Assembly (NCBI GenBank): GCA_027924585.1
Contig: BSBM01000092.1
Coordinates: 10,819,001 to 10,883,000 of the forward strand
Source of the DNA: Larix kaempferi
Lineage: Eukaryota; Streptophyta; Pinopsida; Pinales; Pinaceae
DNA length: 64,000 nucleotides
Direction of reading: 5' to 3'
The notes under the pieces were generated by a model that did not search any database, was not told where the DNA came from, and worked only from the letters and a program-made list of their open reading frames with translations. The number at the start of each line of letters is the position of its first letter. Positions within the stretch are counted from its first letter, which is position 1. Shown in pieces: positions 1 through 12,500 of the stretch. A program made the translations under genes and the position numbers.

Positions 1-540
1 TTTAATTATATATTCACTCCATTTTATTTAATATTATAATGCCAAACTAATTTATAAGCACATACACACACATACATTAATATTATGATTTTGATATTAA
101 TTTACCAATATAAATTTAGTGAATAAAGAATAATAATAATAATAATAATGCAATGTGGATTATAATAATATTATTAACATTTTACATGTAAATAAATTTT
201 CAATTAAATCACATTATATTAAATTGATGAGAAAAATACTAAATATAAAAAGTCAACATAAATTAAAAAAATAGCTCTTAAAAATGTTTATTATTATTTA
301 ATTTCATTTGCAAGTTCAAGACAAATAAATGCTAAAGGACAATAATATTTTGGGAATTTACAATCAATCTTACTCACATCAATGTAGAGTTATTTTATTA
401 ATTTTATTTCTAGTGAATTTTGAAAAGTATCTCAACCATGGTTATTTATATTGTGCATAGAAAATAGTGTAGGAGATGACTTGTCATATATACCTACCCC
501 ATAAAACCCCTAACTCATAATATTTTAATATATCTCATAC
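1..540. other. AT-rich stretch with no recognisable gene
   Basis: Strongly AT-rich DNA with a short TAA microsatellite near 126-148. No reading frame, LTR edge or RNA gene was recognised. It may be a diverged 5' part of the ALPHA LTR that becomes recognisable at about 541, or older flanking DNA. Confidence 0.5.
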
Positions 541-1988
541 TTTTTTAGTACATCTCTTAGGAGGGCCATTTTTTGACCTCAAAATCTCTCTAATGCCAAA
601 CACACTCTTAAAGTGTTTTTGGGCATCTTTTACTGACATTTGCTTGCTGGTTTGCAGCAAGTCATGAACATATAGGAGGAGATGTTGGCCAAATTTTGGT
701 AGATTGGGCCATCCGAAGCACCCAGAACAATATTTTCTTAAACCGGATTCTCTTTCCTTCTAAAATTGTAAGCCTTTGAGCCGTTATTACAAGACTGGGG
801 CACTTCTAATTGCATTGTAACAGAATACTAAACGAGAGCAAGTGGGCTAACCAGCGCCCACACCCCATCCCCCCAGGGGAGAACTATGTCGACTCATTTT
901 TCATGGCGTGAAATTTTTTAGCTTAGATTTGCTTTTCAGTACTTTAATAAAATTAACTAGGGATAAAATTAACCTCGTTGGTCCATTCCATTGGCGGGCC
1001 ACGAGTTCACTCAAGACTTAGTTTTCATCATTTTTTACAATTTTTCTTTTTTTACTACAGTTCAAAACACCCCCTTGCTTTCCCGAAGTAAGGTTTCAGG
1101 ATAAGGGCTTGCCCGAGTATTGGCCCAAAAAGAGACTCTTGGGGCTTTAAAAAAAGTAAAATATTTGTTCAAAAATACTTAAAATTTAACAAGGCTTTTC
1201 CCCGTATGCTTTGGGATTACTGCAGCTTCGTCTGAACATGTTGATCACACCAGAAAGGGAATAAGTGACTAGTGATAGGTCTAACACATCCCAATAAACT
1301 ACCTTTTTACGAAAATCTGGCGTAATCGTCTATTTGACACTGGTGGGAAAATTTCTCAGAGGACGCGGGAACCACTGGATAGTGACCTCGGGATACCGTT
1401 AGACTATACCCTCGTTTGGTATAGTGTTGAACACCTCCCAGAGACTCTGATCCAGCCCACATGTCCAAGTGAGAATCCACCTGGTTAAATTCTGGACATA
1501 TTCCCAGTACCTTGCGGTATATTGGGGATCCCTCGGCCATAATAAAAAGATTAATTACCACATTAATAATAAAATTAACCAAGAACAATTGGACAACAAT
1601 GTTATTTTTCAAGCACTTTATTTCTAACTCCATTTATCAGCACTGGTCTTGTTATTTACATTTTTTTATGATGATGGATGTTTATATTTTCAAAATGATA
1701 ATGATGTTGATGAACAATGAATGATATTTTATTTATATATTGCATTTCTCTTGTGTCCAAAAATTTCTAACTCCTAGATTAGTTGTTTTGTCTTTCATAG
1801 ATTAAACACCCTAGTTTTTATTTTTTTACTTTTTAGGGCCCCCCCCCCTTGGTTTCGCTAGGAGTAAAGTCTAGACGGAGGAGTCCAGTTTCAGGTGACA
1901 GCACTTGACTCTGGCTTGCCCCCAAGGCCACACTAGCAACTTGAAGATTTTTGCCGCGTTTTCCCAGGTGTGAAACCAGGCGGCAACA
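541..1988 (+). mobile_element. ALPHA-family LTR, 3' part (copy alpha5)
   Basis: This stretch aligns by eye along its length with the 3' part of the ALPHA LTR at about 28160-29569 and with its inverted copy at 17123-18560. It ends with the family terminus GGCAACA at 1988, where sequence typical of the middle of another ALPHA LTR begins. That implies an LTR inserted into the next ALPHA copy, with a likely TSD CTAGG at 1989-1993. The matching left flank is not visible, so the insertion is inferred. The small reading frames inside it are shadows, not genes. Confidence 0.75.
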
Positions 1989-4900
1989 CTAGGTCCCCCT
2001 AAGTTTTTTTTATGTTTTGAGAAAAATAAAATTTTCCGTAAATTTAGACTATTTTTTAATAGTTTAAATGGAAAAATAAAAAATGTAATAAAAGTGTGGT
2101 TAGGAGGTCAAATCTTCCATGGGAGTGCTCGTTTTCTAACCCGGAGCATCCACAAAACGGTTCTTAAGTTTTGAGTGAATATTTATCACTCAATTTGTTT
2201 TTCTCTCAAAAAATCAAAAAAGTGAATAAAAATTAAAAAAATAATAAAATATGAGAAAATCAAATCCTAAAATGGTGGATTCTTGTCTCAATCGGGATCT
2301 AAGTTAACTGAGACTCAATCGGGGGTGATTGAACACCAAATCAATCACAAATTGGCTTGATTAGATCATGATTTGGATGAGGGCGAGTTATCCCTTGAAG
2401 AGAGGGCACAAATCTCAATAAAGGAGGGCAACTTCCATGACTTGGCATCACGTCGTTGCTTGGGAGTGGTTTCCAAGGAGAGGGGGTGCACCTCTTGTAT
2501 AGGTGGCACGCACCTCATCACCCAACTCCCTCTATTCCCTCAATCTACTCCATCAATCCCCCCTTTCCTCTCCAAGAATGCGCCATCGCTCTCTCATGAG
2601 CTCATGCACCCTCCCTCTTGTCATTTTGCTATAAAAGCAAGGCTTCTCCTCCTTTGTGAACTAGTTAGAGTCAAGGAGAGAAGTGCTTGCTCATTGTAAT
2701 CTTGTATCATCTTTCTTTTGCTTAATAAAGAGAAGCTTTGGAGGCTAAGGGTGTGGTGCTACTGTGTTGGATGAGAATTGTTATGGCTCCATGGAGGTAA
2801 CTTGTATTATTTGCATTTCTTCTGTATGTGCTTTGTGAATCCGACCTTGATAGGGATATTATCAGTTGATAAAAAAGAAGTAGTAAGTAAGTTTACTTTC
2901 TAATTCTTCTTAGATATGTGTGATTTGAGATCTAGATTTTACATGCTTATAAGTTTATATGCATGTTCATTTAATCTCTTTTATATATGTTATCGGATCT
3001 CACGGGTATCTGTCCAAGTGTGTAATTAGCTTGCAGGTAGCCTAGCTTGGAAGAAGGGTGATCTAGTTTGTTTCTTCCCATCTCCAAGCATCTTCATGAT
3101 ATAGTCCCTCGGCATCCCACCAAGAACCTTCTCGGTTGATCTTTCTGGCAACAAGCCAATCTACTCCTCTCTTTCTCCTTCAAATTTAAAAAAAAAACTT
3201 CTTCATTTTTTCATTTTTTTAAGCAAGCATTCAGATCTATAGCTTAGATCCATATCATAAGTAGATTTGATGCAATTTTCTAGATCTAACTTTTTAAAGA
3301 GCTTTATTTTACAAACTAGATCTAGTATTAAGTAGTCTTTCCTTTTTCAAGTCATTTTATTGGAAAATCTTAAGGCTTGAGGTAGAGGTTAGTTGCTTTG
3401 AATTTAAAAGTTTTATGTAGCAAATTTAAAGTGTTCTATTGGCTGCCCTAAAAAAGCAAGCCAATATCCTCAAAAGGACTTGTCCTTTTGAGTTGTTTTA
3501 ATCATTTTTTGCAAGTAGTTTAGCTTAGAATTTTTCTAATAAATTTTCTAGTTCGCCCAAGTCACTTTTAAAGTGATTTTGGGCATTTTTAAGCACTAAT
3601 TTGTTCGCTGACCTGTTTTTATTTTTAGCAGGTTTTGAGACATTTTGGGCGAAAAACCAAGTTTCCAACCAAACCGGAGCTTCACAGAGCATCCAAGCTT
3701 CATCCAGCAATTTGTCTAAGCATTATTGTAAACCTTTGGATCTATTTCTGTAAAGATCCAAGGTATTTTCCTGAGATTATTGTAACCCATAAATAAAAAG
3801 GAGAAAGCAAGTGGGCTACCCAGTGCCCACACCCCATTCCCCCCTGGGGGGATTCGCATTTTTTTGTGGTTTGATTTTTTTCTAACAAATTTTGTTTTTC
3901 TTTAACACACGCACACAATCCATCTTCACAGGTTGTATATTTGCTTAGTTAGTTTCAATTATCTTTTCTTTATTTTGCAAGTAAGTAAAACGAACCCGAC
4001 TCGTTGCCACGAAGTATGCTCTCGCCATCACCTAAAGGCTTTGTCGATTAGTAGTGGATGATCAGAAAGTTGACACATAGTCTTAGTAATTAGCATCACA
4101 TCTTTGTTTCATGTTCATTTGCTTTACTTCGCACTCACAATTATTCATGCTCTAGTTGTTTACCCTTTTTTTAATCAGAACAAACATTTGGTTGCAAATT
4201 TCGCGTATGCTCTTTCCCTCTGAGGGCATTGCTTGGTTGTTGGGAAATCATAAACGATTTGTGACACCTTTTTTAAGTCTCGCATTTTAATTAAGAAACT
4301 CACCTTAATAAAATTTACACCCCCTAAAAGACGAAGATCCAGCATTTTTGTTTTACCTCTGTGTGGACAAAAATTACAGAGAAAGCGGGAACAACTAGAA
4401 CGTGACCACAAGGCCTCGTCAAGTTGCACCCTAGTTTGGTGTAGTGTTGGACATCCCCCTGCGACTCCATCTAGCCCACATTTTCTCGTGTAGGGCCACA
4501 CTTGGTGAGTCTGGATATATTCCCCTTACCACTTTTGGTATATCAGGAATCCCCCTCCCCTCTAATCAACTCATCATATTAATAAATAAAACTGACCAAG
4601 AAGCACTCGCAAAATATCTACAATACAACACTTTATTTCGACTCCACTTTTGGCACTGATCTTATTTTCAATATTTCAATCTTTTGTTCAGATCTTATGT
4701 GTTAAATGGTTATAATTATCTTATGTCATTGATCTTAATTCATATTTGCAACTGATTTTTTGTTTTCAGTTAATCTTGTTCAAATCTCCTAAAAAAGTTA
4801 CCCATTCACAAAACTAATCAGCTTAATAGCCTTAGTAACTCATAGAGACTACCCCCCTTGGCTTCGTTAGGAGTTCTGCCTAAACGGAGAAGTTGAGTGT

Positions 4901-5014
4901 TGAGTGACAGTATCTCAACTCGAGATTTGCCTCCAAGGAACGCACCTAAGCAACTTGAAGATTTATGTTACGATAACCCCCAGGTGCATGTTCTGACGGA
5001 AACACCTGGTAACA
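1989..5014 (+). mobile_element. ALPHA-family 5' LTR, 5'-truncated (copy alpha4)
   Basis: Long LTR of the ALPHA group. It keeps the run with 'tttttaatagttt' near 2050, the 'gtgctcgttttctaac' block near 2127, a TATA box (TATAAAAG, about 2630-2637), a short transcribed segment ending in AATAAAG near 2725, and the long U5 with its conserved hairpin-bearing 3' end (4851-5014, terminus GGTAACA). It is interrupted on the left by alpha5. It is followed directly by internal sequence without a recognisable primer binding site, so the leader is deleted. Confidence 0.75.
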
Positions 5015-5060
5015 CTGAAGATCGGCAGGTTTTGAAGACGACAAGCAAATACACAGGTTT

Positions 5061-5471
5061 ATGAACAACATGGAAGAATTGTTTCAACCTCATTATGCAT
5101 GGTTCCTTAATAGTTTTGAGGGTCCTTTGGGGCAAATAGATTCTGGAAGACAGGTATATGATCGAGGTAGTTTCTACTTGAGCCCAGTTCAGGCATGGAT
5201 AGAAAAAGATTGTGAAGGCGATCCTTACCCGTGGCAAGTGCTTGAAGGCTTCCATATTCTCGATCTAGTTAATCATTCCAGCCCCATTCCGAAGAAGATA
5301 GTACCATCTATTCATCTCGTCATTGATGTGGTTTTGTCTTGGACTATTTCCAAAGATAAAGGAAGAAACCTTTGCATGAATGACATGTTAAGGTGGCTTC
5401 ACTGGTGGTATGATTTTATTTACCCTATATTTTTCACCATGCTTAGAGTAAGTAGGTATAGTTTCATTTGA
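5061..5471 (+). pseudogene. C-terminal remnant of the ALPHA-element gag-like protein
   Basis: Open frame of 136 codons matching the C-terminal end of the 579-residue ALPHA protein at 19738-21477. Aligned parts are YLSPVQAWIEK against FLSSIQSWVEE, a PxPW/TYHW block, and the shared motif MLRWLHW followed by WYDF or IYHF. The N-terminal Gag domain and the PBS are missing because the LTR end at 5014 is joined almost directly to this segment. The start is arbitrary, since the original start codon is lost. The C-terminal region is the best conserved part between two quite diverged copies, which suggests it was under selection while the family was active. Its function is unknown. Confidence 0.65.
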
Positions 5472-5685
5472 TTTCAACATTTACTTTTACCCCTACATTT
5501 CATTTGTGGTGTCATTTGATTTTTATTGCATTTCATTTTGAACAAGGCAGGACCGAAGGGTTTTCCTCTAATGCATTTAAGGTCTTTGTTGTTAGATGTG
5601 TGTGTAGGTCTACAAGCACCCAGGATATTCTAAAGGGTTCTCATACACTCACGAGAAGAGCACATGTCCTACAATTGGAGCCAGC
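5472..5685 (+). mobile_element. ALPHA (alpha4) 3' internal region
   Basis: Non-coding internal sequence between the gag remnant and the 3' LTR. It parallels 21478-21777 of the better preserved ALPHA copy: 'catgcttagagtaag', 'caggatattc', and the final 'ttggagccag' just before the LTR start. Confidence 0.65.
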
Positions 5686-5828
5686 TATTGCACCTAAGAG
5701 TGTCTAAAGTGTTCCTTCAAGATGTACCAGAGTGGGGGTTTCTTTTTCTTTTGTAAAGGCCAAGTTTTTGGGGCTATATTATGTAGAGTGTTGATTTTGG
5801 GGCTAAATACCCCTGATTAGGTCATGGC
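5686..5828 (+). mobile_element. ALPHA (alpha4) 3' LTR, short 5' fragment
   Basis: Starts TATTGCACC after 'ggagccagc', matching TGTTGCCAG after 'ggagccaga' at 21778; the first G is mutated. Similarity to the ALPHA U3 fades near 5830, where H-family internal sequence begins. The exact right edge is uncertain. Confidence 0.55.
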
Positions 5829-6267
5829 AGGTCCCCTTGGTTTCCACCTTGTTACGTGGTACCAGTACCAGCGCACCTTCAGATGTGCCCCGGGGAGAGA
5901 GGACCATATTTTTTCTTAACCAGGAGGGGTGTTATCCAGCATTTTCTGAGTGGAGGTTATGGCCAGATCCTTTGGTCCCTCTCCTGGGAGTACTATGGCT
6001 TAGTGGCATTGTTTACTGCCTCGTGAAAGGGCTTGAAGCCGTGAGGTTGGTGTCCGAGGCTCCAGGGGTGGGTCACTGGATCACATGACCCCCACCTTGT
6101 TTTATCATTCCAGTTGCTCTTCCGTCAGCACTAAAGCTCATGCCTCTCCTCTAGGCCACCATCCACACCCTCCTGGTCCTCCAGTTCAACAGCACCCTCT
6201 CTCCTTGGTTGTCTTTGATGATGACGTCATCCTTCTTCCAAGCCTACATTGTTTGATTAGGGGGGGA
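5829..6267 (+). mobile_element. H-family Gypsy-like internal 3' end with polypurine tract
   Basis: Internal sequence just upstream of an LTR. It is paralleled at 9175-9442 ('cacatgacc', 'gatgacgtcat/gatgtcatt', 'aagcctacattgtt'). It ends in a purine run (AGGGGGGGA, 6259-6267) directly before the LTR start TGTTGAGGG, which is the expected position for plus-strand priming. Short open frames here resemble no known domain. No RT or integrase is visible, so assignment to Gypsy rests on the PPT and LTR layout only. Confidence 0.6.
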
Positions 6268-6804
6268 TGTTGAGGGATTTTCACTACTGTTGGGGTTAGA
6301 TGGAGCATGGCATCCCCCCCTTGCCTACTCCAACCTTCAGTTTGGAGTATTTTGCTCATTTTAGTCACTTTTGGGTGAACTCTGGGGAAAATGCCCCAAG
6401 TTACCCAAATATTTGATTATTTTATATTATTTTATGTTATAATTTTAAGTTGACATGTTTTAATTTTAAATTGACATTTTAAAGCATGTAGGCTTGGTTA
6501 TTTTGTAAAAAGTGAGTGTGGGATCATATAAATACAATCTCCTCACTTCATTTTTACACACAACTTATGGGATAAAATTCATTATGCTACTCTTTTACTC
6601 TAGAAGGGCCTTATGAAGTGATGTGCACCTCTTGGAGGGATGATTCTTTTTGCTCTTGGATGAAGTTGGATGCTTTCTTTGTCTTGTTAATGCTTTGTGG
6701 ATGCTAGAATGGTTGGAATAACTCATGATCAAGTAAATATTTTATATTTTTAAGGTTTGTTTTATGAATGGTAGGTCAATTTTGCATCTTGCATCTTGAA
6801 TTGA

Positions 6805-8255
6805 ATCTCATCGGAATCGGGGATTCGGAGAATCATACCGGAATCTTAAAAAAATTGCAAAATTCGGTTCGGAATCGATTCCTATGATCGGAAACGATTC
6901 TTTGTCTCTTGGATTCGGTTTTGTGTTTAGGAATCGAAACATGAAATTAGGAATCCGATTCCAGTTGGAGGAACCGATTCCTAAAACTTGGGAATCAGTT
7001 CCTTAACCTGGAACCAGATCCCCCTTTTTAAAAAAAATCAAAATTTAATGGGAAACAAAGCGGCAATAAAGCCCACCGAAGAGCCTATTAACCCCACACT
7101 TACTCAAAAATGCAGGAGAGCTAACATCAGTTGACAGTCGCACATATTACCAACACGGCCGCATAGTAGAGAAAGGACACTCGACTTCAGGAGCTTGGAG
7201 CACCGACTGAGAAATTGGGTTTGCAGACTTTATAAATTACTTCTGATAAATAATTTTGTTCAGAAATTGGGTGTGCAGACTTTGCCAGTTGCCACAGTTG
7301 ACTTGAAAACAAGTGATTACTTCATAAAATATGCACAATTGACTCGAAAATAATTACTCTAAATAAAAGAATTACTTCATATTTTATTACTTCATGTGCA
7401 CAGTTGACTCAAAAAGAATTACTTCATATTTTATTACTTCATGTGCACAGTTGACTCGAAAAGAATTACTTCATCAAATAGAATAAAAGTATAAAGTCTG
7501 CACACCCAACTGTGCATATTTTATTTTATGACATATGTACATCTGTGGAAGCCTTGTATTTGGGAGAATGCATATAGATTTAATGTGTAATACAATATAG
7601 TAGCATGTGCACAAAGCTCTTTGGTTATGCACCTGCTAGAAAAAACAAGTGAACATAACCAAACAATTCATTGTAGATCAGTATGATTTACCCCAAAATA
7701 AATCAATCTATTAATTTAGCTGACAAGGCATACACATATTTATAAAATTGGTAATCTTTACAGGGTAGTATACACAACAATTTACTATAGATATGTAGAG
7801 AAATGTCGTCCTTTCCAAAAATGTTAATTGTGGAAAGACAGAGAGCTACACAACGTTATACAAATAGTAAATATAATTTCGATGTTGTAGAGGATCAAAC
7901 TATAATAGGATGGATGAGATGTGAGACAAACCAAAATGTGTTTCAACATTAACTTTTACTAAATATTAATTCTATGAATCATTAAATATTTGTTTATTTT
8001 GCTAAATAACTAAATTAGTTATATGAATCATTGAGTCATTTTCTTTTGAGATTTTAGTTTTTTTGCTTCTATTAGTTTTATTTTATATTTTATTATTTTC
8101 ATTATAAATTAAAACTTAAAAAATATAAATATAAAATATATATTTAAAAAAAATTAGGGTTAGGGTTCCGATTCTCCAATTCGTATTTTCAGGATGAGTG
8201 TTGAATCCGTACCGGAATCTTTAGCCGATTCCGACCGCACCCACGATTCTTGTAA
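6805..8255. mobile_element. Probable non-autonomous DNA transposon inside the H1 LTR
   Basis: About 1.45 kb with no counterpart in the second H LTR. Both ends are rich in related words: GGAATCGG, GGAATCGATTCC and ACCGGAATCTT on the left, and CCGATTCTCC, ACCGGAATCTTT and CCGATTCCGACC on the right. This looks like subterminal repeats of a hAT-like or similar DNA transposon. No clean target-site duplication was found. The interior has no transposase frame. It holds a near-identical inverted pair (about 7265-7282 and 7493-7510) and a tandem repeat of roughly 50-60 bp at about 7362-7465. The transposon class is inferred. Confidence 0.45.
7362..7465. repeat. Tandem repeat, unit about 50-60 bp
   Basis: Repeated block with 'gaattacttcatattttatt', 'acttcatgtgcacagttgac' and 'tcgaaaagaattacttcat', roughly two and a half copies with a degenerate copy just upstream, inside the putative DNA transposon. 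Confidence 0.7.
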
Positions 8256-8623
8256 CCTTGCTTTTGTCTGCTATTCTATCCCCATTGCATACTAAAACGC
8301 TCTCAAGATGAGGTTTTTACAAAGTTTGGCCTTGGAGCTCCAACTTTTCCCTAGTTTAGACTCTTGAAACCAACCCTAGAGGTTGTTTCAAGAAGCCCTA
8401 ACCTAGTAGCAAGGAGAATTACCTCCTTGCTAGGGTTTGGAGTAACATCCATTAAAACCCTAAGTTTGTCCATTTTCTCTACATCAAACCCTAGTTTGAA
8501 TTTTTGTAAATATTATTGCTAGGTTAAACTTACATTTTCATAGTAGAATTAAGGTTAGAATTAGGTCTGCAATTTTATGACAAAAACCCTAAAAATACAA
8601 AATTTAAATTTTTTCAATTTTTG

Positions 8624-8872
8624 GTCTCCCTAAAATTTCACCCCTAAATTCTCGCCACCCCAAAATTTTGGCTCTAAACTATCACGGCCCTAAAATCTCG
8701 ACTCTAAAACCTCGGCCCTAAATTACGGCAGCCCTAAATTCTCACGACCTCAAAATTTCGGCCCTAAATTCTCGGGACCCTAAAATCTCGGCCCTAAATT
8801 TTCGCGGCCCTAAATTATCACGACCCCAAAATTTTGGCCCTAAATTCTCGCGACCCTAAAATTTCAGGCATG
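8624..8872. repeat. CCCTAAA-bearing minisatellite in the H1 LTR
   Basis: A tandem array of 14-16 bp half-units alternating CCCTAAAATCTCGG-like and CCCTAAATTCTCGCGA-like words, with about eleven exact CCCTAAA heptamers. The second H LTR has only one such word at the equivalent place (near 44471), so the array expanded in this copy. Confidence 0.8.
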
Positions 8873-9174
8873 AAATCCTCGACATATCTTTTTAACCCTA
8901 AACAGACCTGCAAAACTGTGAAAACTACTATACAAGCACCATCATAACTCTCTTTATTACTCTGTGTTTGACTCCATTAGAGTCACTGATCTATGCTTTA
9001 AGGTGTTTGGAAGGAATTTGGCATCTACTTGGTAGGTACATTAAAGGGCTCTCCCCTTTGGACAACATTGGATCCCAAAAAAGTTAGGAGATTGGACAAA
9101 GGTGACAACAGTCCAAGTTTCTTATGTGATTGCCTTTCACTTGCAAGCCTAGCCTGCTAGTTTGAACAGCAACA

Positions 9175-9442
9175 CACCTCAAGGAGGTGCTATCCTTGTG
9201 GCTCTGTTGACTACCCTTTGGGTGAGTGTCGTGTGCCCTTGAGGCAAATCATTGGGACACATGACCACACTCATATTTTGCTTTGTGGAGGTGATTGTGC
9301 ATGTAAGGGTTGTCGCACCCGATTTAGCACGCCTCATTTTTCCCACTTGGACCTATTTCTTTGATGCAAAACCCCTCCTCCTGGTCTCCATACACATGAT
9401 GTCATTCCTTAAAGAAGAAGCCTACATTGTTAAGAAGGAGGG
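9175..9442 (+). mobile_element. H-family internal 3' end, second copy
   Basis: Begins exactly after the H1 LTR terminus (9174) and parallels about 5930-6267. It ends at a purine-rich run (AAGGAGGG) before the second H LTR, which starts CGTTGAGGGA with a mutated first base. Only about 270 bp of internal sequence lies between the two LTRs, so this is a short tandem duplication of the 3' end and not a full element dimer. The frame at 9252-9722 runs into the next element and is not a gene. Confidence 0.65.
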
Positions 9443-9526
9443 CGTTGAGGGACAAGCATTTGTTAGGGTTAGTTGGGGCATGACGCCCTCCTTTTGGCTC
9501 ACCTTGCACTTGGTGGAGCCTAATTG
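9443..9526 (+). mobile_element. H-family LTR, second copy (H2), 5' piece
   Basis: First 84 bp of the second H LTR, split by the Copia insertion. It ends with AATTG (9522-9526), repeated at 43638-43642 on the far side of the Copia. The LTR continues at 43643. Confidence 0.7.
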
Positions 9527-12500
9527 TGTTGATTTTTTAGCAGCATCGAGAGCCATTCTTTGGGAGAATGGAGGTGTTATCACCTATTTTGTACAAATAG
9601 TTGAAACCTTATTGAGCCGCCAGTGTTGGAATACATCAGAGTTCACTTCCAGAGTATCTGGGTTTCAGAATGCAGCAGTTAGCCAGTTTTGGCTAGCCAG
9701 TTTTATTTTTGAGTCGACATGACCATGGCCCCATGGGGGTTTGTAATAAAGTGTGCTAGCAGGATCTGAGTGTCTCGGTTCCCCATGACTTGATTAAGCA
9801 ACTAAGGTATTCCAGGGAGTTTTTTCCCTTGTCAATTATACTTTGCCTATAGCCGAGCTATAATCGATGAGGTTTTCTCCCGCTTCCTCCAAAGCTGGAA
9901 TGCCCAATTTTGAAAATTTTAGCCATGGGGGGTTATTAGAGTCCAACTAATGTATATAAGCCTACTAGACACTATTAAAATAGGTTTTGGTCATGTCCCA
10001 AGTCTCTAGGACCCTCAGAAAAAATTTCGAAAAAAATTTTACTGGGTCCGTCGAGTTTGGGTTTTTTAATTATTTTTTAAATTTAATAAATTTCTCTATA
10101 GTTTAAATAGAGAAATAATAATTTGTAATATGTCAGTCATTCGGGGTCCGAATTCAGTGGTTGATGGCTCGTTTCATAAGCCAAAAATCACACATGACCT
10201 ATGGACCAGCTAACCCTAAGTTTCAGACAATTATTTGGCCTCATAATTAATATTTTTTCAAAAAATCAAAAAATGAGAAATATTAATTAAAATATTCAAA
10301 AAATAATAAATTGGAGATAATTTAAATCTCTCCAAAAAAGGCCAAATTGAATAAAGTAAAAGTCAAAATGACATGGCAAAAAGCATTTATGATGATTGGA
10401 ATCTTCACCCACCTGATTCAGATCAGTTTCGGAGCACTGGGAGTGATCTACAGTTGAGAAATTCGCCCACCTTCATGCAAATTCGTTTTTGTGATTTGGC
10501 AATTGATTAATGGGTTGTTGGATTATGAAATCAATGCATGTGGGGCTCCTTCCTCAAATTATGGGCTCCAAACTCAAGTTTAAAGATGAGTTAAGACTCC
10601 AAGCTCGATTTGGTTGGTGTTGACATGGATTTGATTGGTTTTTGATGGAGTTTTTGGCTCTCTTCATCACCAATTCGAATTAGGGTTTTAGCATTGAGTT
10701 TTGTTATATAAGAGAGGCCATTTGGGCTTTCTCTTCATGGATTGTTAGGCAAAGAAACTCTGGAGAAATTGTAATCATTTTTATTGTTAATAAAGTTAAG
10801 ACTTTGGAGGTCAAAAACGTGGAGGCTCTTGATGTTCATTGCTTCACTTGAGAATCAAGGTGATATTGTTTTGCATTATATTTGAGGCTTTTAAGTTGTA
10901 GATCATGTTCAAGATGGCTAACAATCTAGCACAAGCAAGCATGTATCTAGTTCTTTTCACTTGAATGTTTTGTTTCATATATATTATCCCATGCTTAAGG
11001 TTCTTGCAGGTACATTTTCACTCCACATAAGGCCAAAGGAGTTCTAGCTTTATGGATTTGAGAAGCAAGAGGATGTAGCTCTTCTCCATCAAACACTCAA
11101 AATACTTTCTTGGTTACTAGTTACTTTGATCTACCTTCATTCTTGTGGAAACCCCTTCCAGATCTTGATCCAAGTTGAAGTTGTTTTTGTTTTAAGCCTT
11201 AGATCAGTTTGCCATAAGGTTGAAGTTTCTTCCACCTTGGGGAATAGCTTGGGATTTGTTCCCTTGTGCTCTCTTCAACGCTTGCTTTTGGCGTATCACC
11301 GGTTAACCGGAGGATTTCCATAGCAGTGTTTCAAACCCTCAAGTGTTCCACTTGAAACCCATCTCCATTCCAAGTTTCCTCTTCTCTTCCATTCACTCCT
11401 CCTTCACTTTTGTCTCTCCTTCTCCCATTCGTTTCCCTCTTCTCCTCCTAGCTTTCATCCTCTCCTAGACTCGTTTATCATCTTTGCAATTCATCCCTTG
11501 CTCTCGTCCTTGCCCTTTCACCACCCTTTCGCTCCTCCTTCCCTAGCTCCTCTCGTCCACCTTAAAAAGTGCCCTAAGAGCCCTAAAAAACAAAACAAAG
11601 TTTAATTAGTATCATCTAGTTTTTATTTGTATAGAGTTAGCTAGTTGCACTTTTGAAAAGTTAATGGTTAGATTTCTTTTGTAAATCAAATTTCATGCAT
11701 TGAAAGGTTAGTTTAGGCATATCAAAAGGTCATTTAGGGCTTGCATCTAGTCTCTTTCTTAAAAGTTTTATAGTTTCATTTCAAAGGTAGACAAGTTGGC
11801 ATATGAAGTAGTGTGAAATTTTGTGGTTGCATTCTCATTCCCATCGATTTTTGGGGCATTTTAGCTTGCTGGTCCGTTTTACCATCTTAACATTTTCAAG
11901 TTAAAATCTCATGCTTTCTATGTTTTCGACCTTAGTTTTCATTCATAGACATAGTTTCAAAGTATTTGATTTTTCCTAATACTAAAGGGTGCTTGTTGAG
12001 GATTTGTTGAATTTGTGTAGATCTTTAAAAGGGAAAGAGAAGTGCTTATGTGAGCAAGGCATAAAAGTGACCAAAGTCACATTCAAGAAAAGAGCTTGAA
12101 CCAAGCAAAAGAACCAAATTGATTATCCTTTGTAACTAGCCATTAAGGGCTCTAAGAATCTCTCTTTAAAACTTTATCTCAAGTCAGATCTAAGACCTTT
12201 CAAGTAATTTTCCTTAAGGCACTTGTAACAGTTAATAAAAGTTTCTAGTGGAGGAGTCCTCCACCTTTGGGTTTCTTCCCCATTTGGGGAAGAGTGTTGG
12301 GTTTGCTTGTCTTAAGTCTTTTCAGTTCTTGTTTTAGAGTAGTTTATTTTATCTCGTTGCTTCTCTCTCAAGTTTTGACCAGAGTAAGCTAACTTTGGGA
12401 TTGTATCCCAAAGGCCACATAGTCTTGTGGTAGCTTCTCGTTCCCCCATCAGCTTCTTGTGGACATCCAGCTAGCTGGAAGGTTTCCAAGACTGACGGTT

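Larger units (their letters stand above)
6268..9174 (+). mobile_element. H-family LTR, first copy (H1)
   Basis: Starts TGTTGAGGGA immediately after a polypurine tract and ends ...AACAGCAACA at 9174. It contains a TATA-like element (ATATAAATAC near 6527) followed by the block 'gtgcacctcttggagg ... ggaataactcatg'. It aligns piecewise with the second H LTR (9443-9526 plus 43643-45014). It is 2,907 bp long against about 1.46 kb for the second copy. Most of the excess is an insertion at about 6805-8255, and the rest is a minisatellite at 8624-8872. Confidence 0.75.

Noticed and set aside
8624-8872. Interstitial telomere remnant
   Set aside because: CCCTAAA words are separated by TCTCG-type spacers in a composite unit lying inside an LTR, so it is a minisatellite.
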